A program made the translations under genes and the position numbers. Shown piece by piece: positions 1 through 5,176 of a stretch of 31,835 bases of DNA. The notes under the pieces are model-generated. The model was not told where the DNA came from, made no database searches, and was given only the letters and a program-made list of their open reading frames with translations. Each line of letters begins with the position of its first letter. Position 1 is the stretch's first letter. Origin of the DNA: Candidatus Nomurabacteria bacterium RIFCSPLOWO2_01_FULL_39_17 (GTDB lineage: Bacteria; Patescibacteriota; Minisyncoccia; Phycocordibacterales; UBA9973); contig MFUU01000013.1 of NCBI GenBank assembly GCA_001785805.1, forward strand, positions 1 to 31,835, in the 5' to 3' direction.

Positions 1-334
1 ACATTTTAGCCCAACCACATTCTTTACACTTGGGCTCTTTTAGTTTAACCAAAAAAAGTCTTTTTTTCAACTTAAAGCTCTGATACGTACTATTTTTTAC
101 TAAAATATCTTTTAAATTTATCATGGGACGAAAAGGAAGTTTTAATCCCTTGCTCCATAGCATCCCTGTGAAATGTTTTGTAGACAAATTATATTCTCTT
201 ATGTATTTTTTAACTTGATCATAGTTTCCTCCTGTTGGCCTTAATCCTAAAATTTTTATTACATTTCTGTAACTTTTGGAATTTTTAACTGCATCCTCTA
301 ATTGGGTTTTAGACCAACTTCTTTTTCTAAACAT
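1..334 (-). CDS. HNH endonuclease-like protein, C-terminus beyond window
   Basis: The reading frame runs from an ATG at 334 off the left edge, giving 111 residues. The visible part is a basic helical N-terminal region (begins MFRKRSWSKTQLEDAV) with a helix-turn-helix-like stretch (about residues 12-50), followed by a Cys pair C103-x2-C106 in 'PKCKECGW'. This arrangement is seen in small HNH homing-type or restriction-like nucleases common in CPR genomes, where the CxxC starts a zinc-bound beta-beta-alpha-metal fold. The catalytic HNH residues would lie beyond the edge and cannot be seen, so nuclease activity is inferred. It follows tRNA-Cys on the same strand, but has its own promoter-like sequence flanked by an inverted repeat. 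It could be a solitary selfish nuclease gene. Confidence 0.62.
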   Translation of the reverse strand, partial: MFRKRSWSKTQLEDAVKNSKSYRNVIKILGLRPTGGNYDQVKKYIREYNLSTKHFTGMLWSKGLKLPFRPMINLKDILVKNSTYQSFKLKKRLFLVKLKEPKCKECGWAKM

Positions 335-345
335 AGAATAAATAT

Positions 346-383
346 GGTATACAAAGATTATATCATGTTCTTGTTTGTATACC
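346..383 (-). promoter_or_regulatory. Promoter with flanking inverted repeat for the HNH gene
   Basis: A perfect 10-bp inverted repeat (GGTATACAAA at 346-355 and TTTGTATACC at 374-383) brackets an extended -10 box on the minus strand (TGATATAAT; TATAAT is the complement of 357-362). No -35 box is recognisable. The start codon lies 22 nt downstream. Arms surrounding the -10 box are what an operator for a dimeric repressor would look like. A plain palindromic repeat is the alternative. Confidence 0.45.
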
Positions 384-400
384 TAATTAACGATTATTTC

Positions 401-475
401 TGGAGGCCTAGGGCGGAATCGGACCGCCGTATAAGAGTTTTGCAGACTCTTGCCTTACCACTTGGCGACTAGGCC
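401..475 (-). tRNA. tRNA-Cys (GCA)
   Basis: The minus strand folds as a full cloverleaf: acceptor stem GGCCTAG/CTAGGCC, D arm GCC...GGC, anticodon stem AGAGT/ACTCT with loop CTGCAAA (anticodon GCA), T arm with TTCGATTC-like loop (here GTCCGATTC), discriminator T and an encoded CCA (complement of 401-403). It lies between rbfA and the HNH gene, all on the minus strand. A damaged second copy lies just upstream at 504-565. Confidence 0.95.
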
Positions 476-503
476 AAACAATTTCAAATCCAACATTCTT
501 AAT

Positions 504-565
504 GGCCTATGCAGACTCTTGGTATGTTTCACTTCGCTACGCTCATGCCACTTGGCGACTAGGCC
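504..565 (-). pseudogene. tRNA-Cys remnant with an inserted hairpin
   Basis: Read on the minus strand, this stretch repeats the 5' half of the neighbouring tRNA-Cys (acceptor 5' strand, D arm start GCCAAGTGG, then AAGAGTCTGCA up to the anticodon). About 25 nt replace the tRNA's own TAAGGC within the D arm. The inserted piece contains ATGAGCGTAGCGAAGTG and is bounded by GGCATG/CATACC, which can pair with one wobble. After the anticodon the copy jumps to TAGGCC, which pairs with the 5' GGCCTA. The T arm, variable loop and CCA are missing, so it cannot be a working tRNA. Confidence 0.75.
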
Positions 566-577
566 GTACATTATATC

Positions 578-901
578 CTACTTTTCTCGAAGCAGTTCGT
601 CAATTTTTTGGCGGTTTTTTTCTCCCAGATCAATGGCAATATCAACAAAAGGAATCACCTTTATCTGCATATTCTTTTTTAAAAATTCACGGAATTCCCC
701 GCGTTTTCGTTTGGCGAATTCCAACGCATCATGCTCTTTGTCGTCCGGTAATACTGTGATAAATAATGTTGCGCGTTTCAGGTCAGGGGATACAATCGCC
801 CTCGTGACGGTGATGAGCGAGGTTCTGTTATTTTCACGTCCCAAGAATTGAGCCCCAAGCTCTTTGATGAAATTTGTAACTTTTTCATTTCTGTTGGTCA
901 T
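578..901 (-). CDS. rbfA: Ribosome-binding factor A
   Basis: A 107-residue protein matching RbfA in length and pattern: an N-terminal helix, 'SLITVTRAIVSPDLKRATLF' as the core strand of the type II KH-like fold, and a C-terminal 'IPFVDIAIDLGEKNRQKIDELL' segment typical of the family ('p.l.f..D.s...g.ridelL'). RbfA binds the 30S subunit near 16S helix 1 and helps its final maturation, especially in the cold. It lies downstream of infB on the same strand, the classical infB-rbfA order. The gap to infB (85 nt) is occupied by an imperfect 23-24 bp inverted repeat. An AAGGAG sequence lies in that spacer but is about 40 nt from the start, too far to be a normal ribosome-binding site. Confidence 0.93.
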   Translation of the reverse strand: MTNRNEKVTNFIKELGAQFLGRENNRTSLITVTRAIVSPDLKRATLFITVLPDDKEHDALEFAKRKRGEFREFLKKNMQIKVIPFVDIAIDLGEKNRQKIDELLREK

Positions 902-909
902 AATCCTAA

Positions 910-984
910 AAGATTTTTAAAATAAACTTTACAAGAGCATTCTCCTTATGACTTAACGTAGTAAAGTTTGATTTTATAAATCTT
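910..984. repeat. Inverted repeat between infB and rbfA
   Basis: Arms 910-932 and 961-984 are inverted copies of about 23 bp with one mismatch and one single-base bulge (AAACTTTAC versus GTAAAGTTT innermost), separated by 28 nt. It starts directly after the infB stop codon and ends 9 nt before the rbfA start. As RNA it would form one long AU-rich hairpin in the infB-rbfA transcript, plausibly an attenuator, processing site or 3'-end stabiliser. No T-tract follows. Confidence 0.7.
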
Positions 985-986
985 AG

Positions 987-2528
987 TTATTTCTGCATTA
1001 TTGAAAATGACTCAATCACATCGCCCGCCGCGATTTCTATTTTTGATTCAATCATCATTCCGAATTCTAAACCCTCTTCTACTTCTCTTACTTTTGTTTT
1101 ATTTTTTTCCAAGTTTACAATTTTCCCGCGTCCTATCTCAAACTCTCTTCTTATAATCTTTATAATCCCGTCTAGGGTAATATGACCTCCAATAACTCTG
1201 CCACCTAAAATTTGACGTTCCTTGGTATGGCTAAATACCTTTAAAATTTTAGCTTGGCCGGTCGTTTCGACTGTTTCTATTCTTGGTCTTCTCTTTTCCA
1301 TTTCAAATGCGAGCCATTCTGTGAGTTTATAAATGATATCAAAAAAGTTGATTGGTATATCTCTTTTGAGCGCTAGCTCCATAGCATTCTTGTCGGCTTT
1401 TACATTAAACCCTATGACTAATGCATTTTCTCCTACAGTAATCGTTTTTATATCCGATTCTGAGATAGGCCCTACGCCCTTTTGCACAATTCTGAATTCC
1501 GCACTGTCATTTTTAATTTTATTTATTTCTTTTTCAATGGCTTCTATAGACCCGGAAACATTTGCTTTAAGTATAATCGGAATTATTTTTTTTGTGTTTT
1601 CTTCTTCAAGTGGCATAATGTCGGATTTTTTTGAATTTTCAAGTTTTGATTTTAACAGATTGGCGGCTCTTTCTCTTTGCCAGTTTTGCGCATATTCTTC
1701 GGCGTCTCCTTTTTTATTAAAAGATTTAAATTCGCTTCCGACTTTTGGCAGTTTATTAAAACCGATTAGGCGTATAGGGGAGGAGAAAATTGCTTCATTT
1801 ATCATCTGGCCCAAAAAGTTCTCCATACTGCGCGTGGAAGTTATAGCATCTTCCGCAACCACCGTCATTTCTTTTCTCATGCTGCCGTTTTTTATGATTA
1901 AAGTTGCTTGAATTCCCTTGCGGGCATCAAGACTTGATTCGATTATTAGACCAGAGGCATTTTCATTTCTATCTCCGGTGAAATTTTCCACTTCGGCTAA
2001 AATTAAAATTAAAGATAACAAATTATCTACACCGGTTCCAACCTTGGCGGAAATTTCTACAGACGGAATTTTACCCCCGTAATTTTCAAGATAAATTTCA
2101 TTTTCTGCCAATTCATTTTTTGTTTTTTCAATATTGGCGCCCGGCTTGTCTATTTTATTTATTGCCACAATACAGGGTGTTTTACTAGCCTCGATTGTTT
2201 TCCACGCTTCAATTGTCTGGGGTTTTACGCCGTCTTCAGCGGAAACAACTAAAATAGCAATATCAGCCACATGCGCTCCGCGTTCCCGCATTTTCGAGAA
2301 AGCTTCATGGCCCGGAGTGTCTAAAAAAGTTATTTTCTTTTCTTTCCCATTTTCACCTTTGTGTATGACCTCATAAGCGGAAATATGCTGGGTAATACCC
2401 CCAGCCTCAGCATCAACAATGTTTGTTTTTCGTATATAGTCAAGAAGGGTAGATTTGCCATGGTCAATATGTCCCATTATCACTACCACCGCCGGCCTTT
2501 CTATTATGTTTTTTTCTTTATTTTCCAT
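987..2528 (-). CDS. infB: Translation initiation factor IF-2 (short form)
   Basis: A 513-residue GTPase with G1 GHIDHGKS (about residues 19-26), the switch I region 'EAGGITQHISAYEV', G3 DTPGHE, G4 NKID and G5 'SAKVGTG', then domain 2, the IF2-specific domain ('ILKANVSGSIEAIEKEI') and the C-terminal beta-barrel that binds fMet-tRNA ('GRVIGGHITLDGIIKI'). IF-2 brings initiator tRNA to the 30S subunit and promotes 50S joining. Bacterial IF-2 is usually 700-900 residues. This form starts almost directly at the G domain and lacks the long N-terminal IF2_N region, as expected in CPR bacteria. The first gene upstream on this strand is DUF4446 and the next downstream is rbfA. Confidence 0.96.
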   Translation of the reverse strand: MENKEKNIIERPAVVVIMGHIDHGKSTLLDYIRKTNIVDAEAGGITQHISAYEVIHKGENGKEKKITFLDTPGHEAFSKMRERGAHVADIAILVVSAEDGVKPQTIEAWKTIEASKTPCIVAINKIDKPGANIEKTKNELAENEIYLENYGGKIPSVEISAKVGTGVDNLLSLILILAEVENFTGDRNENASGLIIESSLDARKGIQATLIIKNGSMRKEMTVVAEDAITSTRSMENFLGQMINEAIFSSPIRLIGFNKLPKVGSEFKSFNKKGDAEEYAQNWQRERAANLLKSKLENSKKSDIMPLEEENTKKIIPIILKANVSGSIEAIEKEINKIKNDSAEFRIVQKGVGPISESDIKTITVGENALVIGFNVKADKNAMELALKRDIPINFFDIIYKLTEWLAFEMEKRRPRIETVETTGQAKILKVFSHTKERQILGGRVIGGHITLDGIIKIIRREFEIGRGKIVNLEKNKTKVREVEEGLEFGMMIESKIEIAAGDVIESFSIMQK

Positions 2529-2542
2529 ATTTTCATAACATT

Positions 2543-2619
2543 AAATAAGTATAAATTTTCAAAGCGAGAGGCTACTATATTGCCCACAAGAAAATTTATA
2601 CTTATTTGATTCTCGCTTT
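2543..2619 (-). repeat. Interleaved inverted repeats with pseudoknot topology before infB
   Basis: There are two inverted pairs. Pair b is a perfect 18-bp repeat (2543-2560 with 2590-2607, for example AAATAAGTATAAATTTTC). Pair a is a perfect 9-bp repeat (AAAGCGAGA at 2561-2569 with TCTCGCTTT at 2611-2619). On the minus strand the order is a, b, a', b', which is the order of an H-type pseudoknot and not of nested hairpins. The structure spans the last codons and stop codon of DUF4446 and the 5' region of infB, so it could act as an RNA control element for infB. Confidence 0.65.
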
Positions 2620-3060
2620 CTCTAAAGCTTCTTTCTCTTCGGCCGAGAGTTCATATTCGGATTTGCCGTTTTTTATCGGCTTAGCAAAAATACTCATTCG
2701 CTCGCGAGAATATAAACTAGAAATTACCACGCCGTTTTTTTCTTCATTCAACATTCCAATCGCGAAGCTCTGGTTGCTGCCCTGGTCGGGGAACGGATTG
2801 AAGCGTATTGTTTCAAGACCCCTGATGCTCTTTTTTAACTTTTGATTTATTTCTGTAATTTCCTTTTCTCCCTTTTCTGTCGCATATTTTAGTTTTTCCA
2901 TATTTTCTTCTAAAATTTCTATGGCATCTTCCAGATCTCGGGCCTTTTTACCGAGAAAAAACCTTTTTAAACGTTTTTCTGTTATTGCCACCCAAATAAT
3001 TCCCAAAAGGGCAATTATCCCGATTAAAACAAAAAAAGCAATTTGAAGCTTTATATTCAT
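2602..3060 (-). CDS. DUF4446 membrane-anchored protein
   Basis: A 152-residue protein with one N-terminal membrane span (about residues 5-26), a coiled-coil-like charged segment (about 40-85) and the conserved DUF4446 block 'IRFNPFPDQGSNQSFAIGMLNE...GVVISSLYSRERMSIFAKPIKNGKSEYELSAEE' (split here for length). Family members are known mostly from Firmicutes and CPR bacteria and have no established biochemical function. The long cytoplasmic part after one anchor suggests a membrane-tethered scaffold. It diverges from the cysteine desulfurase with only 24 nt between the two start codons, and its 3' end forms part of the structure preceding infB. Confidence 0.85.
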   Translation of the reverse strand: MNIKLQIAFFVLIGIIALLGIIWVAITEKRLKRFFLGKKARDLEDAIEILEENMEKLKYATEKGEKEITEINQKLKKSIRGLETIRFNPFPDQGSNQSFAIGMLNEEKNGVVISSLYSRERMSIFAKPIKNGKSEYELSAEEKEALEKARIK

Positions 3061-3072
3061 ACATTTTCAATA

Positions 3073-3078
3073 TATACT
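3073..3078 (+). promoter_or_regulatory. -10 box, predicted leaderless start of the cysteine desulfurase
   Basis: TATACT lies exactly 6 nt before the ATG at 3085, so transcription would be expected to begin at or next to the start codon. No good -35 box is visible. The same spacing recurs before 4414, 17543, 20195, 20800 and 24614. Confidence 0.5.
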
Positions 3079-3084
3079 ATTTTT

Positions 3085-4410
3085 ATGCTAAAATCAACGA
3101 AAAAAAATAAAGAAATATATTTAGACTATGCCGCCAGCATACTGCCAAATCCAAGTTCGATACATAAATATGGAGTGGAAGCAAAACGCAATTTAGAAAA
3201 TGCACGTATGACGGTAGCTAAAATTTTGAGCGCGCATGTAGGGGAGATAATTTTTACCAGTGGTGGCACTGAGAGCAATAATCTTGCAATTCAAGGGATG
3301 GTTTATGCTCCAGAGGAGCAAGGTTTTTTCAGGTCCTCGGAAAAAATCCCCAGACCGTTCAAAAACCTTACCCTTCTTCCGCACATTATTACAACCAACA
3401 TTGAACATCCGTCTGTTCTTGAAACCTGTAAAATGCTTGAGAAGAGAAAACTGGCGGAAATTTCCATAGTGTCCGTAGAGTCAAACGGAATCGTGGATCC
3501 GAAAAAAATAAAAAAAGAAATAAAGAAAAATACCGTGCTGGTGTCAGTGATGTGTGCTAATAATGAAATCGGAACTATCCAGCCAATCAAAGAAATTGCA
3601 AAAGAAATCAGGCATTACCGGAAAGGCAGAAGTGCTTCTTTAGAGGCTTGGGGGCGCGACGGCGCGAGCCCGAGGAATTTTTTAACAAAAAAATATCCAT
3701 ACTCTAAAGAAGCACTTCTGCCGATACTTCATACCGATGCAGTGCAGGGGGCAAATTATTTAGATTTAAATGTAGAAAAATTGGGCGTGGATTTACTATC
3801 TCTTTCGGGTTCTAAAATCATAGGTGCGGGTAGAGTTGGGGTGCTTTACAAAAGGAATTCTGCGCCGCTTCTACCTATGTGGGGCGGGGGAGATCAAGAA
3901 GGGGGGCTTCGGCCCGGGACGGAGAATTTGCCGGCAATTATAAAATTTGCCAATGCATTTGAATTGGCTCAAAAAATGAAAAAGAAGGAAGTTTTACGCC
4001 TGACAAAACTTCGTGATTATTTTATTTTAAAACTGTTGTCTATTTTTTCGAGCGAGGAATTCGGCTTGGCCGTACGTAGGGAGAAAAAAAAGACAACAGT
4101 TATACTTACTATTAACGGAGATTTAAAAAACAGATTACCGAATAATATAAACATCACCATACCAAACATCCCGAGCGACTTATTAGTGCTTGAACTTTCC
4201 GCGCGGGGAATAATGGCTTCAGCCAAAAGCGCTTGTAAATCCGACGACGGCAAAGCCTCTCACGTTATCAAAGCAATTAATCCCAAAATAAAAGAGACAG
4301 ACGGTTCTTTAAGGTTTTCTTTGGGTAGACAAACAAAAAAAGCAGATATTGATTATACTATTAAAGCCCTGAAAGAGATTTTGAAAAAATTGAAAAAGTG
4401 GTATAATTAA
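3085..4410 (+). CDS. Cysteine desulfurase (NifS/IscS type) with two palindromic-element insertions
   Basis: A 441-residue aminotransferase class V enzyme that takes sulfur from cysteine for Fe-S clusters or tRNA thiolation; mnmA in this window is a likely client. Visible motifs are 'YLDYAAS' (N-terminus), 'FTSGGTESNNLAIQG', 'ANNEIGTIQPI', 'HTDAVQ' (PLP-binding), the PLP lysine K244 in 'LSGSKI', 'GGLRPGTEN' and the catalytic Cys C384 in 'KSACKSDDG'. I start at 3085 and not at the in-frame ATG at 3043, because 3043 would overlap the divergent DUF4446 gene and its promoter. The enzyme family is normally about 380-400 residues. The excess matches two segments, residues 181-213 and about 316-339, which are translations of palindromic elements placed in variable surface regions (before the PLP motif and before 'INGDLKNRLPNNINI'). 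Confidence 0.93.
   Translation: MLKSTKKNKEIYLDYAASILPNPSSIHKYGVEAKRNLENARMTVAKILSAHVGEIIFTSGGTESNNLAIQGMVYAPEEQGFFRSSEKIPRPFKNLTLLPHIITTNIEHPSVLETCKMLEKRKLAEISIVSVESNGIVDPKKIKKEIKKNTVLVSVMCANNEIGTIQPIKEIAKEIRHYRKGRSASLEAWGRDGASPRNFLTKKYPYSKEALLPILHTDAVQGANYLDLNVEKLGVDLLSLSGSKIIGAGRVGVLYKRNSAPLLPMWGGGDQEGGLRPGTENLPAIIKFANAFELAQKMKKKEVLRLTKLRDYFILKLLSIFSSEEFGLAVRREKKKTTVILTINGDLKNRLPNNINITIPNIPSDLLVLELSARGIMASAKSACKSDDGKASHVIKAINPKIKETDGSLRFSLGRQTKKADIDYTIKALKEILKKLKKWYN
3625..3722 (+). repeat. Palindromic coding insertion A (in the cysteine desulfurase)
   Basis: Perfect 21-bp inverted arms (3625-3645 and 3702-3722; outer end GGCAGAAGTGCTTC) flank a 56-nt core. The core has a GC-rich half (GGGGGCGCGACGGCGCG) and an AT-rich half with GAGGAATTTTTTA. 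The last 30 nt of the core (3672-3701) match the reverse complement of 15044-15073 at 25 of 30 positions, all five differences being transitions. It is read through in frame as residues 181-213 (GRSASLEAWGRDGASPR...), absent from ordinary NifS/IscS proteins. Confidence 0.82.
4031..4101 (+). repeat. Palindromic coding insertion D (in the cysteine desulfurase)
   Basis: 19-bp inverted arms with one mismatch (AACTGTTGTC... at 4031-4049 and ...GACAACAGTT at 4083-4101) flank a 33-nt core containing GAGGAATTCGG and CCGTACG. The first resembles the shared GAGGAATT motif and the second the CCGTAC of the copy at 14051-14159. It is translated in frame as about residues 316-339, replacing a few residues in normal homologues. 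Confidence 0.72.
4399..4407 (+). promoter_or_regulatory. Extended -10 promoter, predicted leaderless start of 4414 gene
   Basis: TGGTATAAT (TATAAT at 4402-4407) ends 6 nt before the ATG at 4414 and overlaps the end of the cysteine desulfurase gene. A weak TTGAAA lies at 4381 with a short 15-nt spacer. Confidence 0.5.
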
Positions 4411-4413
4411 GGG

Positions 4414-5172
4414 ATGGATATTAAAGAACTTAATAAATCTCAATTAATATTGCTTGCCGTGTTGCTCTCCTTCGTTACTTCTATCGCAACCGGCATAACG
4501 ACCGTTACTCTGATGGAACAGGCGCCTTCGTCCGTGACGGTGCCGATTAATCGCATAGTCCGACAAACTGTAGAAAAAATTCAGCAGGTGGAAGGCAAAA
4601 CCACGGTGCAAACCGTGGTGGTCAAAGAAGAAGATTTAGTGGTGGATGCCATAGCAAAAAATCAATCCACTGTATTTACTATTAGCAAAGAAATTTTTGA
4701 TGAGCAGAAAAGCGATACCATTGAAGTTTCGGCCGGGCGGGGGTTCGCGATTTCTAATAAAGGAATTATCGTCGCTGATGCCACGTTGGCACCTTACAAT
4801 TTGACGTATTATGTAAAAAACAGTAGCGGTAAATTTAAAGCGCTTTTTGTCGCTTCTTACAAGGATGGCTTTTCATTTCTTAAGATAGGCGAACCAATTG
4901 ATGGAAAAAGCAAACCGGTTTATACTGTTTCTTCCTTTGGAGATTTGAGTAAAATGAAATTGGGCCAGAAGGTAATAATTTTCGGCAATACAATATCTTC
5001 TTTTATTTTTGATGGAGATATAAAAATAAATGTTACCAGATCAAACGGAGGCGGGCTAGTGCTTAATTTGGACGGAGAAATTTTAGGCATGGCCTTGTCC
5101 GAAGATCCATTTTTTGCGCCCGTTGATATGATAAATAATGTTTTTAAAACCTTAGAAATTCCCGCCATATAA
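4414..5172 (+). CDS. Membrane-anchored HtrA/trypsin-fold pseudoprotease
   Basis: 252 residues with an N-terminal signal anchor (about residues 10-33), a linker rich in V/T/Q, then a two-barrel trypsin-like fold recognisable from 'GRGFAISNKGIIVAD' (residues 108-121), 'KDGFSFLKI' and 'NGGGLVLNLDGEILGMAL' (211-228). In active HtrA/DegP proteins these three places carry the triad (TNxHVV, NDLA, GNSGGPL). Here they read ADAT, DGFS and NGGG, so His, Asp and Ser all appear lost. It is probably an exported, membrane-tethered binding module and not a protease. It lies 3 nt after the cysteine desulfurase and 4 nt before clpC, so an envelope protein-quality role with the ClpC unfoldase is possible but only inferred from position. 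Confidence 0.75.
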   Translation: MDIKELNKSQLILLAVLLSFVTSIATGITTVTLMEQAPSSVTVPINRIVRQTVEKIQQVEGKTTVQTVVVKEEDLVVDAIAKNQSTVFTISKEIFDEQKSDTIEVSAGRGFAISNKGIIVADATLAPYNLTYYVKNSSGKFKALFVASYKDGFSFLKIGEPIDGKSKPVYTVSSFGDLSKMKLGQKVIIFGNTISSFIFDGDIKINVTRSNGGGLVLNLDGEILGMALSEDPFFAPVDMINNVFKTLEIPAI

Positions 5173-5176
5173 ATAT

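Noticed and set aside
504..565. A second working tRNA-Cys or a tmRNA-like gene
   Set aside because: The T arm, variable loop and 3' acceptor with CCA are missing, so only a remnant can be claimed.
450..851. Plus-strand reading frames covering tRNA-Cys, its remnant and rbfA
   Set aside because: They run antisense to a well-supported tRNA and to rbfA, and their translations show no family pattern.
3043..3084. Upstream in-frame start for the cysteine desulfurase
   Set aside because: It would overlap the divergent DUF4446 gene and lie upstream of the TATACT box. The 14 extra residues do not match the family.
3625..4101. Intrinsic terminators or assembly chimeras explaining the palindromes in the cysteine desulfurase
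   Set aside because: There is no T-tract after the stems, the protein frame continues through conserved motifs, and related elements occur in another gene 10 kb away.
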